Shown in pieces: positions 17,652 to 26,584 of a stretch of 64,000 nucleotides of DNA. Each line of letters starts with the position of its first letter. Position 1 is the first letter of the stretch. The notes under the pieces were generated by a model, which worked only from the letters and a program-made list of their open reading frames with translations, was not told where the DNA came from and made no database searches. This DNA comes from an uncultured Fretibacterium sp. Lineage in GTDB: Bacteria > Synergistota > Synergistia > Synergistales > Aminobacteriaceae. The position numbers and the translations under genes were made by a program. Location: contig CAMVMK010000002.1 of NCBI GenBank assembly GCA_947168585.1, positions 48,579 through 112,578 on the forward strand. The letters run 5' to 3'.

Positions 17652-17690
17652 AAAAATAAAATAATTAAGCACCTTCGAGAGTGAAGGTGC
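17652..17690 (-). terminator. terminator of the long signalling/transport operon
   Basis: GCACCTTC (17669-17676) and GAAGGTGC (17683-17690) form a perfect 8-bp stem; read on the minus strand it is followed by TTAATTATTTTATTTTT. It lies 34 bases after the ABC ATPase stop codon. Confidence 0.85.
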
Positions 17691-17723
17691 CTGAAAAAAG
17701 TAATTTCAAATTAATAAATAAAA

Positions 17724-18833
17724 TTACAATTTTATTTGTATTCTATTAAGATTTTCAGAAAAATCGTAATTAATTCCGCCCTCAGCGACTTTCTTCAGAA
17801 TAGAAATGCCCAAATGAACATCATCATCATCTGAAACTTCAAACGGATTAAATTTTTTGCCTCCGCTTGTTAAATTGAGTTCAACAGTGCTGTCAGCTTC
17901 TGAATATAAAATTTCGAGCGAAATATTAACGTCATCAGTACCATTATCGTAACAGCCTGATAAAATCTCGTAAATAAGTTCTTCACTGCAAAGTTCGAGC
18001 CTGTAAGCGAGTTTGCTGTCAATGCCGTATTTTTCTGTGAATGTGTGGATACCGCCCTGCATTGCGAGCAAATCGAAATCTCTGCGCGAAATTTCGTATA
18101 CGAAATATTTTAATTTGCGAATGAAAGCTATAGTTTGTTCGCGTTTAGGAGCGTCAAAAATTTCTGCCGGTGTTCCCTGTTCATAAATGCCTTTGTCAGC
18201 GAAAAATAAGACGCGGCTTGCAACTTCGCGTGCAAAATTCATTTCGTGGGTAACGATCAGCATAGTTAAATTTCTTTTTGCCAACATTCTAATCATAGCA
18301 AGGACTTCTCCGACCATTGTAGGGTCTAATGCGCTCGTAGGCTCGTCAAATAATAAAACTTTCGGCTTCATCATAAGCGAGCGGCATATTGCAATTCTTT
18401 GCTGTTGTCCTCCTGACAAATTCGCGGGCATTGCGTGAACTTTTGAGGCAAGACCTACTCTCGCGAGCCATTCGTGAGCGTGCTCTTCGGCTTCTTTTCG
18501 AGACATACCCAAAAGTTTTACGGGAGCTAAACACAAATTTTCGAGGACATTTAAGTGTGAAAATAAGTAAAATTTTTGGTAAACCATGCCCATTTTACGG
18601 CGGATTTTGTTGATGTCAGCGTGTTTCGCTGTAATTTCTTCGCCGTCAATAAAAACCTGACCGCTGTCGGGAGTTTCTAAAAGTTCGAGAGACCTCAGAA
18701 AAACGCTTTTACCGCACCCGGAGCCGCCTATAATCGCAATTCTTTCGCCCTCTTCGACGCTTAAATTTACGTCTTTTAAGACCTCAAGACTGCCGAAAGA
18801 TTTGCACAAATTTTTAACCTCGATTAAACTCAT
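17724..18833 (-). CDS. amino-acid-type ABC transporter ATPase fused to an RsbW-like domain
   Basis: Residues 1-240 are a complete GlnQ/HisP-type ATPase: Walker A GGSGCGKS, Q-loop VYQKFYLFSHL, signature LSGGQQQR, Walker B VLLFDEPTSALD, H-loop VTHEM. Residues about 245-369 are extra. They follow the layout of the anti-sigma HATPase fold (helix with CSEELIYEIL, strands, then KKFNPFEVSDDDDVHLGISILKKVAEGG), but the ATP-binding Asn of the N box and the DNG of the G1 box are gone. It is therefore probably a binding module for STAS proteins rather than a kinase. It overlaps the permease by 4 bases and is the last gene of the operon. Such a fusion is, to my knowledge, undescribed. Confidence 0.9.
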   Translation of the reverse strand: MSLIEVKNLCKSFGSLEVLKDVNLSVEEGERIAIIGGSGCGKSVFLRSLELLETPDSGQVFIDGEEITAKHADINKIRRKMGMVYQKFYLFSHLNVLENLCLAPVKLLGMSRKEAEEHAHEWLARVGLASKVHAMPANLSGGQQQRIAICRSLMMKPKVLLFDEPTSALDPTMVGEVLAMIRMLAKRNLTMLIVTHEMNFAREVASRVLFFADKGIYEQGTPAEIFDAPKREQTIAFIRKLKYFVYEISRRDFDLLAMQGGIHTFTEKYGIDSKLAYRLELCSEELIYEILSGCYDNGTDDVNISLEILYSEADSTVELNLTSGGKKFNPFEVSDDDDVHLGISILKKVAEGGINYDFSENLNRIQIKL

Positions 18834-19507
18834 CGTACAGCCTCCTTTCTTGCCTGTAAATAGTCAGTCAGGGCAAATATTCCGTGAACGATATACGCAA
18901 GACCCAAATAAATTAACATACCTATACTAATTGTAATCATAGGCTGCATAGTACGCGAGGCGATATTATTAATAACTCGTGTTAAATCAGTAATCGATAC
19001 GTAACCTACAACGCTTGTCCATTGGATTAAATTTACAATCGTAGATTGATAAACAGGCTTTGCAATTTTTATAACCTGCGGCAGTGTGATTAAGCGGAAA
19101 CCCTGCCACGCTGAAAATCCAAGCGTCCGTGCGGCTTCAACTTGACCGTGATCTGTCGCGCTGATTGAAGCACGCAGCAATTCTGCAATATGAGCGGCAA
19201 CGTTAAGCGAAAAAGTTACAATAGCTATTACATTTGCTTCTAAACTTGAGCGGGCAAAAACGCCGTAATACATCAACATCAGCAGCATTAAAACAGGCGA
19301 GCCCCTCAAAATTACAATATAAACAGTTGCAGCAAAACGCAAAATTTTGATTTTTGACATTCTTAAAGCACATACAAAAGCTCCGAGTAAAGTCCCTAAT
19401 AAAAGGGAATAAAACGAGATCTCAACAGTAGAATTAAGACCTTTTAGTATTGTCCAATAAGAACCGCCTTGTATCAAAATTTTGTAAAGGATTTCACTAA
19501 AAGACAT
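18830..19507 (-). CDS. polar amino-acid ABC transporter permease (HisM/GlnP type)
   Basis: This 225-residue inner-membrane protein has about five helices and the permease EAA loop EAARTLGFSAWQGFRLITLPQ, which contacts the ATPase, near residue 125-145; the N-terminal GSYWTILKGLNSTVEIS is typical of the family. There is only one permease gene, so a homodimer is expected. It sits between three binding-protein genes and the ATPase, 3 bases after the first and overlapping the second. Confidence 0.92.
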   Translation of the reverse strand: MSFSEILYKILIQGGSYWTILKGLNSTVEISFYSLLLGTLLGAFVCALRMSKIKILRFAATVYIVILRGSPVLMLLMLMYYGVFARSSLEANVIAIVTFSLNVAAHIAELLRASISATDHGQVEAARTLGFSAWQGFRLITLPQVIKIAKPVYQSTIVNLIQWTSVVGYVSITDLTRVINNIASRTMQPMITISIGMLIYLGLAYIVHGIFALTDYLQARKEAVR

Positions 19508-19510
19508 TTT

Positions 19511-20404
19511 TTAATCCTCCACTAAAAATTGTAAATGAATAAATTTATTCCAGCTTAAATAAGGCACTGACAATATAATATCTTCATTAACATCGTGCTG
19601 AAAAGCTGAATTTTTATGAACTTCATACCAAAATACGACATCGGCGCGTCCTGAAGCAATAGCAGCAGTTCTCGCGCCTGCATTTACTTGAACAAGCTGA
19701 ATATTTATTTTCAAACGTTTACCAATTTCCGCAAGAACTGCAGTACTGTAACCTGCGGGAGTTCCGTCTTCGGCTATAAAATCAACGGGCGGCAGGTCTC
19801 CCGTTACAGCGACCTTTATAGTCGGAGCATCTTTGAAACGTTCAAATTTTATTTTATTCTGCTTTTCTCTTTCTTTTTTCTTTTTTTCAGTCCCGTAAAT
19901 GTAGTCGTATGAAGTATCTTCGGGGAAATTTTTGATATATTTTTTCTCTAAGTTAGCTAATACATACTCGTTACGCATTGCTGTCAAAGCTGAGTTCCAT
20001 TTATTTGCAAGGTCTTTGTTTTCTTTCATAAATCCGAAACACAAATTCATAGTGCCGGAATTTGAAACGCAGGACGGAGCATAGCGTTTATCAATTTTTT
20101 GCAGGTATTCAGCTACAAAATCCGGCAAAATCATTTCATTAATTTCTCCGGCATTCAAAGCCATTTGCATTAAAATCAAAGAGTCATAAAATCTTGCTTT
20201 GCTTGTAGTGTGATCGTTGCCCTCAATCACCCAGCCTTTAGTTGCCCACGCTGTTTTCATCAACATGAAAAATTCTTCGGGGGTTGTTTTCAGGCGCGTC
20301 AAAAATCCAACGTAGTCATCAGCCAGACTGCCGTCAGGCACGGCCGCAAAAGCCGCATTAATACTTAAAAATAACGCTAAAATTAAACATAAAAATTTTT
20401 TCAT
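19511..20404 (-). CDS. substrate-binding protein with permuted lobes (third of three in tandem)
   Basis: I take the start as MKKFLCLILALFLS, since the longer frame begins inside the preceding gene. A signal peptide ends at AAFA. The order of the SBP_bac_3 fold is reversed: the lobe II part comes first (FYDSLILMQMALNAGEINEMILPDF, then LCFGFMKENKDL, ALTAMRNEYVLANLEK), and the lobe I part, normally at the N-terminus, comes last (IKVAVTGDLPPVDFIAEDG, GYSTAVLAEIGKRLK, GARTAAIASGRADVVFWYEV, SVPYLSW). A charged linker (KKKKEREKQNK) precedes lobe I. Binds an amino acid by family inference; ligand unknown. Confidence 0.85.
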   Translation of the reverse strand: MKKFLCLILALFLSINAAFAAVPDGSLADDYVGFLTRLKTTPEEFFMLMKTAWATKGWVIEGNDHTTSKARFYDSLILMQMALNAGEINEMILPDFVAEYLQKIDKRYAPSCVSNSGTMNLCFGFMKENKDLANKWNSALTAMRNEYVLANLEKKYIKNFPEDTSYDYIYGTEKKKKEREKQNKIKFERFKDAPTIKVAVTGDLPPVDFIAEDGTPAGYSTAVLAEIGKRLKINIQLVQVNAGARTAAIASGRADVVFWYEVHKNSAFQHDVNEDIILSVPYLSWNKFIHLQFLVED

Positions 20405-21273
20405 TGTCCTATCCAATACATTTCTAAGAAATCACGCATTGACCACCAGCTTGAAGCATCGTGTTCTTTCACGGCCTTTCTTAAATGAATAAATCTATCC
20501 CACTCAAAATAAGGCGTAGAGAGGATTACACCGTCAGGAACGTCGGCTTGTGTGTCGCTTGACATGTCAACTTCATACCAAAATACAACATCTACGCGGC
20601 CTGAAGCAAGCGCGGCAGTTCTTGCACCTGCGTCAACATTTACAACTTCAATGTTCTTTTTTAAGTATGATCCGATTTCTGCAAGTACAGCTGTATTAAA
20701 ACCTGCAGGCCGACCGTCTGCTTCTATAAAGTCTATAGGCGGCAAATCTCCCGTTACAGCGACTTTTATTGTATCTGCTCCGTCAAATTTTCTAAATTCA
20801 ACCGGCGCAAGTTCTTCACTGCTTTGCGATGCTATATAAACACCTTCGAGAGATGATAAAGTCCAATCGTTTCTAAGAGCCTCAAGTGCAGTATTGAAGC
20901 TGTCCCGTAATTCTTTGCTGTCTTCGCGGAAGCCGAAAGCCAATCCCATTCCTTTTGAACGCAAAACAAGCCGCGAAACGTATTCTTTATTAACCGCCAT
21001 CATGTAATTTGCAACTACGTCAGGCAAAATCATTTCGTGAATTTCTCCGGCGTTCAAGGCCATTTGCATAGCAGTAAGATTATCGAAAAATTTTACAATA
21101 ATCTCAAGATTTTCGTTTTTGGGAGCATAAGTTTTCTTCCAAGTTTCTAAAAATTCTTCTTCGCTCGAATTTAATTTTGAAAGTAAACCAAGCTTAATTA
21201 CACGTCTTTCAAGAGCACATGCCCAGCCGGACAGCAAAGAAAATACCAACAAAAAACACAAAAATTTTTTCAT
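20401..21273 (-). CDS. substrate-binding protein with permuted lobes (second of three)
   Basis: The start is taken at MKKFLCFLLVFSL, with a signal peptide ending near GWACA. The first half is lobe II-like (LGLLSKLNSSEEEFLETW, LTAMQMALNAGEIHEMILPDV, MGLAFGFREDSKEL, ALEALRNDWTLSSLEG), the second half lobe I-like (IKVAVTGDLPPIDFIEADG, FNTAVLAEIGSYLKKNIEV, GARTAALASGRVDVVFWYEV, LSTPYFEWDRFIH). It overlaps both neighbours' genes by a few bases, so the three are translated together. The close similarity suggests tandem duplication, with ligand-pocket changes such as IHEM against INEM. Confidence 0.85.
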   Translation of the reverse strand: MKKFLCFLLVFSLLSGWACALERRVIKLGLLSKLNSSEEEFLETWKKTYAPKNENLEIIVKFFDNLTAMQMALNAGEIHEMILPDVVANYMMAVNKEYVSRLVLRSKGMGLAFGFREDSKELRDSFNTALEALRNDWTLSSLEGVYIASQSSEELAPVEFRKFDGADTIKVAVTGDLPPIDFIEADGRPAGFNTAVLAEIGSYLKKNIEVVNVDAGARTAALASGRVDVVFWYEVDMSSDTQADVPDGVILSTPYFEWDRFIHLRKAVKEHDASSWWSMRDFLEMYWIGQ

Positions 21274-21274
21274 A

Positions 21275-22192
21275 TTAATCAGCAAGTCCGATTATTAAAT
21301 CAGTATCCCATTCGTAATAAGGCTCTGAAAGAATTACGCCCTCTAAATTATCTTTCATGACGTTTTTCAAATTTTTGCCTTTAAGTTTTTGCGGTGCTTT
21401 CAGTCCTTCAGTATTTCTGTACCAAAAAACTACGTCAACGCGCTCACCTGCAAGAGCTGCTGAACGTGCTCCGGCCTCAATGCTTACCAATCTGATATTC
21501 TTTTTTAAGCGTTTTCCGATTTCAGATAAAATTGCAGTGTTATACCCCGTAGGAGTTCCGTCTGCGGCTATAAAGTCAATCGGCGGCAAGTCTCCCGTTA
21601 CAGCGACACGGATAGTTTGAGCATCTTTGAATTTTGTAAATTTCACAGCTTCGGGTTCTCCCGTTGGAAGTTCTAAGACAAAATTTTTCTGTAAACGTGC
21701 TAAAGTTCCGTCTTTTCTCATTGCTAAAATTGCTGTGTTAAATTCTTTCTGCAAAGCTGTATTTCCGTGCTTAAATCCAAAGGAAATTGTAGACGGCATC
21801 ATATTTAACGAAAAATAAATTTCGTATTTCGGATTATTGCTGATTAAATACATTCCGACAGGTTCAGGAAGAGCAATTTCGTCAATTTTATGAGAGCGCA
21901 AGGCCATCTGCATTGAAAGCAGAGAGTCATAAAAATGAATAACTCTGCGTTGTTGTACCAATGAATCTAAAAATCCCTCAAGCCTGTCATAAGAAGCCCA
22001 CTCGCCTTTATCCTCATCAGCAGGAAGCAAGGGAGCAACTGCTTTTCTTAAATCATCAAGACCGCTTTGAAATTCCTGCTCTGTCGTTCCAAGATACGTG
22101 AGAATACCAGCGTCAACAAAATTTTTACCCGCACCGAAAGACGCTCCGGCAAGCAAAAACACAAAAATTAAAGCGCACAAAAATTTTTTCAT
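21275..22192 (-). CDS. substrate-binding protein with permuted lobes (first of three)
   Basis: The 305-residue precursor starts MKKFLCALIFVFLL and is cleaved after about SFG. Lobe II-like sequence comes first: GILTYLGTTEQEF corresponds to the GTT segment that opens lobe II in ordinary family members. It continues with HFYDSLLSMQMALRSHKIDEI, ISFGFKHGNTALQKEFNTAI and MRKDGTLARLQKNF, which is normally the C-terminus. Lobe I follows (IRVAVTGDLPPIDF to GVILSEPYYEWDTD). All elements of the fold are present; only their order is changed. It is 18 bases downstream of the SpoIIE phosphatase gene. Confidence 0.87.
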   Translation of the reverse strand: MKKFLCALIFVFLLAGASFGAGKNFVDAGILTYLGTTEQEFQSGLDDLRKAVAPLLPADEDKGEWASYDRLEGFLDSLVQQRRVIHFYDSLLSMQMALRSHKIDEIALPEPVGMYLISNNPKYEIYFSLNMMPSTISFGFKHGNTALQKEFNTAILAMRKDGTLARLQKNFVLELPTGEPEAVKFTKFKDAQTIRVAVTGDLPPIDFIAADGTPTGYNTAILSEIGKRLKKNIRLVSIEAGARSAALAGERVDVVFWYRNTEGLKAPQKLKGKNLKNVMKDNLEGVILSEPYYEWDTDLIIGLAD

Positions 22193-22210
22193 ATAAATAC
22201 CTCCTAATAT

Positions 22211-24751
22211 TTACAGACTTTTCTTGATCGTCAAAATATTTTTCCCGTCTTTATAGTTATAAGAGATGTCGTCCATGCTCTTTTTAACCATGTAAATACC
22301 CAGTCCGCCGATTTGACGCTCTTCTGCCGACAAAGTTACGTCAGGATCGGGCTTTTTCAACGGATCATAAGGCACGCCGTTATCAGTGAATGTTATCGAA
22401 ACAACAAGCGGGTCTTCTTGCACTTCAACGCAGATACCTGCCGAACCTATTTCAGGATTATAGGCATAATTTGCTATATTCACAAAAATTTCTTCGACAG
22501 CAACATCAATTTGCATTTGAACTTTTGGTGTACAGCCGTATTTTTCAAGCTGTTCATCAACGAAAGCAAGCACAGCGTCTAAATTTTTGATTTCAGCCGC
22601 AATATCAAGTTTTTTCGTTTCTACCATTTTATTCACCTCCTGACCGTAATATCTAAGACCAAGCATAGTTATATCATCAAACTGCGGAGCATCACCTGTA
22701 AAATCATCAACATCTTTCTTAACTTCTGCTAAGATTTCATTAATAGGTGCGTCTGCTTTTTTGTTGAGAGCGTCTATCATTCTATCTGTGCCGTAAAGTT
22801 CCTCAGCTGAATTTGTAGCTTCTGCAACGCCGTCAGTGTAAATATACAAAATATCGCCGCGGTTTAATGTAAATTCAGCTTCACGGAATTTCATACCCTC
22901 CATAGTTGCGACTGCCGGACTATGTTTTGTTTTAAGAAGTTCAAATTTACCGTCAGCGCGTTTTATAGCCGGATATTCGTGGCCTGCGTTTGCTGATATA
23001 ACGTTGCCGGTTGAAATTTCCAAAATTCCGAGCCATACAGTAACAAATAATTCGGCCTCGTTGCCCTCGCAAAGCTGATTATTGACATCATGCAAAATTT
23101 CTGCAGGCGTACCGCCCATTAAAGCTCTGGTTTTTATTAAAGTTTTTGCAATAACCATGAAAAGCGCGGCAGGAACTCCCTTTCCTGAAACATCTGCCAT
23201 TACAAGACCTAAATGATTGTGGTTAATTAAGAAGAAATCATAAAAGTCTCCGCCGACTTCTTTAGCAGGGTTCATCGTTGCATAAATTTCAAACTCGTTG
23301 CGGTCCGGGAAAGGCGGGAAAATTCTCGGAAGCATATCGGCCTGAATTTGTGTAGCAACATTTAATTCAGCTCCTATGCGCTCTTTCTCTGCTGTAACTG
23401 CTGCTAAATCCCTAATGTAATCTTTAAGAGACAAGGCCATATAGTTGAAACTTTTTGCGAGGTCTCCTATTTCGTCATTATCTTGAATTTTTGCTCTATA
23501 ATCGAAGTTGCCGCCTGAAATTTCTTTAACATCGTGAGTTAAAGCTATAATCGGATCTGTTAATTTCTTCGAGAATTTCCGCGAAGCTACAGCAACAATC
23601 ACGATTATTATCAAAAATGCCGCTAAGAATGAAAATATCGTAAAGATAACATTTCGCTGAACAGAACGGACAGGGGCTAAAATTACGTTTTCAGGTATCC
23701 TGACGCAGAATTTCCAGCCGGTACTTTCGATAGGTGTATAGGCAAAATAAATATTGTCTTCAACTGTTCCTAGTCTACCACCTAAAAAGTTCGCGTTTTC
23801 TGTTGGAGTATATTCATAATGAGTTTTGCCTTTAGCAAGTGATACTCCGGTCTTGCCGGCTAAAATTTCAGAAGCTACAAACTCGCTCATGCCTTGTTCT
23901 TCATGCAGTGTTTTTTGTTTTGAGCTGTCGTTGTCATTATTAATAATATTTCCGTTGTTGTCGACTAAGAAAGCGTAAGAGCCTTTGTCTTCTCCTAAAT
24001 CAACTTCAATAATATCTTTATACAAATCTGAAATTAAAATATCCATTCCGACAGCACCGGCAAAATTATTATCAGCATCATAGAACGGCGCGGCACAAGT
24101 TATCATTAGGCCTCTTTGATAAACATCCATGTATAAATCCGTGAAACATACACGCCCTGTTTCTTTTACTTTTTTGTACCAAGCTGATTTTGAGTAGTCA
24201 TAATAAACATCGTTGCCGTCTTCAGCACTTAAATCAGGTCTGTCATCGTAGCTTATTAATAATCCTTTTTCTGTGCCGAGATAAATAACGGTAATTAAGC
24301 CTTTTCCAGATGTTATTAGATTATGCCATACTGGCTCAACATTGCCTAAAAGATAAATTTCTTCTTCAAGATTTTTTAGCAATACGCTCTTATCTCTTAA
24401 TGTTCTCTGAATTACTAATTTACCTTTGTCTTCTTTTTTAGGTGTAGGAACATCATGACTGATATATCCGGAAGGATTTTGATAAAGTCCGCTTATATAT
24501 GCTGCGAGATTTCCAACATAACTGGAATAAAGCCCTAATTCTGAATCTGCGAGGTCGGCTTTATTTGTAGTTATGTTGCGTAAATTCTGCTCCATTTGGC
24601 TTATTAAAGCCCCTTCGCTGTCATTTTGTATTCTTATCATTCCTATAATTCCAACAGCTGAAGTAATTATCAAAGCCGCTATTGAAATTACAAAAACCAT
24701 GTTTTGAACTTTAGACCTTATAGGCCGTCTTGTTTTTTCTCTTTTTTCCAA
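22211..24751 (-). CDS. Cache-HAMP-SpoIIE phosphatase with C-terminal RsbW-like kinase domain
   Basis: The 846-residue protein has TM1 (about 18-40), a periplasmic double-Cache sensor (about 45-365), TM2 (about 375-398), HAMP (about 400-450), and a PP2C-type SpoIIE phosphatase (about 480-690; VGGDFYDFF, MADVSGKGVPAALFM, YTDGVAEATN). A HATPase_c_2 domain follows (about 715-846) with intact N box (AVEEIFVNIANYAY), G1 (FTDNGVPYDP) and G2 (GGLGIYMVKKSMD). One protein thus carries both the phosphatase that would dephosphorylate STAS antagonists and a kinase-type domain that could phosphorylate them. The start is TTG, with AAGGAG 11 bases upstream. Of the RsbW-like domains in this operon only this one keeps the ATP site. 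Confidence 0.92.
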   Translation of the reverse strand: MEKREKTRRPIRSKVQNMVFVISIAALIITSAVGIIGMIRIQNDSEGALISQMEQNLRNITTNKADLADSELGLYSSYVGNLAAYISGLYQNPSGYISHDVPTPKKEDKGKLVIQRTLRDKSVLLKNLEEEIYLLGNVEPVWHNLITSGKGLITVIYLGTEKGLLISYDDRPDLSAEDGNDVYYDYSKSAWYKKVKETGRVCFTDLYMDVYQRGLMITCAAPFYDADNNFAGAVGMDILISDLYKDIIEVDLGEDKGSYAFLVDNNGNIINNDNDSSKQKTLHEEQGMSEFVASEILAGKTGVSLAKGKTHYEYTPTENANFLGGRLGTVEDNIYFAYTPIESTGWKFCVRIPENVILAPVRSVQRNVIFTIFSFLAAFLIIIVIVAVASRKFSKKLTDPIIALTHDVKEISGGNFDYRAKIQDNDEIGDLAKSFNYMALSLKDYIRDLAAVTAEKERIGAELNVATQIQADMLPRIFPPFPDRNEFEIYATMNPAKEVGGDFYDFFLINHNHLGLVMADVSGKGVPAALFMVIAKTLIKTRALMGGTPAEILHDVNNQLCEGNEAELFVTVWLGILEISTGNVISANAGHEYPAIKRADGKFELLKTKHSPAVATMEGMKFREAEFTLNRGDILYIYTDGVAEATNSAEELYGTDRMIDALNKKADAPINEILAEVKKDVDDFTGDAPQFDDITMLGLRYYGQEVNKMVETKKLDIAAEIKNLDAVLAFVDEQLEKYGCTPKVQMQIDVAVEEIFVNIANYAYNPEIGSAGICVEVQEDPLVVSITFTDNGVPYDPLKKPDPDVTLSAEERQIGGLGIYMVKKSMDDISYNYKDGKNILTIKKSL

Positions 24752-24766
24752 TTTTAATTACACTCC

Positions 24767-26569
24767 TTAAAGTACTACGTGTATTTTATTCTCTCCGTCA
24801 GCATAGAAAAATGAAGCTCTCAAAGCCCTGTGCTTGATAATGTTCAAACTCATGATGTCTAAAATATCTTCATCTTTATTTATTCGGAACGGATTGTATT
24901 TCTTTCCTAAATAGTCAAGCCTCATTGAAATTGCATTATAGTAAATGAGTTTTATTTTTATTTTTGCTTCAGGTATTGCGTTAAAAATTCTGATTGAAAG
25001 CTCTTCAAGGCAGCTTTGAATTTCAAATATACGTTTCATATTTATACGCCTTTCTTCTGCTGTACTTTCTAAAATATCATTGGCTTTGTCAAGACTGCCG
25101 CTTACGTTTTCAAGTTCAAATTCAGCATCGTACTTTACGACTGCGAACGAAGGCACAAAAGGCTCAACATATAAAAGACTTCCAAACAAAATATTTACAG
25201 GCAGTCCGATTAGTATTCCGGTTATGAAATACGAGGCCATAAAATCAAAATTAAAACATAAAATTGAAGCCAAAATAGCTAAAAATATGTAACGCATATA
25301 GTGCTGGATAGTCTTGAAATGTATTCTATGTGATTTTGAAGATAAATGCCAGCCGTAATACATACAGATACCCGTTATAAAAATACACCAACATTCCCAT
25401 GCGATGCTTATTACTGTCTCGTCCAGCATAAAAGATGAAAATATACAGCCTATGCACGAACCTATAATGCCGTAAATACCAAAAAATAAGCCTGTTATAA
25501 AAGGCATAGCATTTTTTATTCCGGCATAATCCGGCAAAAAGCCTGTCATCATAACAGGAATATCAACTAAGATATATACAAACGCGGTTAAAATAACAAC
25601 AAAAATTTTCCGGCTTGTTTTGATATTTGAAGCAACCTGCTTTTCCGGCAGTTTTATTTTTATGCTCAAAAGTTTTTTTATTGTTTGTATAAACGCAGGC
25701 TCCATAATCACTAAGCCCGAAACTATAAAAACACTTCCGATAATTTTCAGCGGCGTTATAACTTCCGAAGCAACATTAAAAAAATGAGACAGTAAAGGAG
25801 ATATTAGCATCGTCATTACTATTTCAGACGAGAAAATTAACGACGTGTTCAGCGGGCTTACATATCTTTGGGCATAAATTTGTATTATTCCGTAAAGACC
25901 GCGTATGAAAAAGCTGATATAGATAACTCCTACCCAAAATTCTTTATTGTTAGGAAGCAAAAAAGCTGTGCCCTTAAAAATTATTTCAAATATCCATAAA
26001 ATTAAAGAAAAAATGAAACAGAAAAACATCTGCCCCATTGCTAAAATCGAAGGGTTAGAAGATTGGGCATAACTTCCGACGTTCATTACGTAAACAGCAA
26101 AACATATATTAGAAACTAACAGATATAAAATTTTTATGTTAAAGAGGCTTTTTATATCAGCGTTCATTGTTAAAAAAAGGCCGATAAGCACTAAACAAAC
26201 GCTGGCAAAACTCATTTTACCCGGATTTTTATGATAAATTACAGCTTCAAATATAAATATAAATAAAAAATAAGATGAAAGTACAGCAGAAGTTACAGCA
26301 GGATCAACTCCGCCGACCCCCATTAACATGAAAAGGTTGAAACCTACAAGTTCGCCGGAAAGAATTGCACTTTGAATTATTTGTTTTTTATCAAGCCTGA
26401 AAAGTTCGCCGAAAAAAAATACAAACGCTATCAAAAAGCCGATTAAATTAGTAATGCACAAAAAAGCAAAGTGAGATAAATCAGCAGGAACCCCGGCAAG
26501 AAAAATATATTGGACGGCCGCGAAAAAAGTTATAGCAAAAAGCGAGATATTAGCTTCTATCTTATTCAT
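24767..26569 (-). CDS. EamA/DMT-like membrane protein with a second membrane part and an RsbW-like tail
   Basis: Residues 1-300 resemble a ten-helix DMT/EamA transporter (VDPAVTSAVLSSYFLFIF and LNTSLIFSSEIVMTMLISPLL are typical of the two halves). A further group of about six hydrophobic segments (about 325-480) follows. The last 115 residues have the layout of the HATPase anti-sigma fold (EIQSCLEELSIRIFNAI, AISMRLDYLGKKYNPF, SLNIIKHRAL), but with no ATP-binding motifs. It looks like a membrane sensor or transporter that docks a STAS protein. It lies between the DUF2156 gene and the phosphatase gene with 15-base gaps. No close family is known to me. Confidence 0.75.
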   Translation of the reverse strand: MNKIEANISLFAITFFAAVQYIFLAGVPADLSHFAFLCITNLIGFLIAFVFFFGELFRLDKKQIIQSAILSGELVGFNLFMLMGVGGVDPAVTSAVLSSYFLFIFIFEAVIYHKNPGKMSFASVCLVLIGLFLTMNADIKSLFNIKILYLLVSNICFAVYVMNVGSYAQSSNPSILAMGQMFFCFIFSLILWIFEIIFKGTAFLLPNNKEFWVGVIYISFFIRGLYGIIQIYAQRYVSPLNTSLIFSSEIVMTMLISPLLSHFFNVASEVITPLKIIGSVFIVSGLVIMEPAFIQTIKKLLSIKIKLPEKQVASNIKTSRKIFVVILTAFVYILVDIPVMMTGFLPDYAGIKNAMPFITGLFFGIYGIIGSCIGCIFSSFMLDETVISIAWECWCIFITGICMYYGWHLSSKSHRIHFKTIQHYMRYIFLAILASILCFNFDFMASYFITGILIGLPVNILFGSLLYVEPFVPSFAVVKYDAEFELENVSGSLDKANDILESTAEERRINMKRIFEIQSCLEELSIRIFNAIPEAKIKIKLIYYNAISMRLDYLGKKYNPFRINKDEDILDIMSLNIIKHRALRASFFYADGENKIHVVL

Positions 26570-26584
26570 TTTTTATTTTTACTT

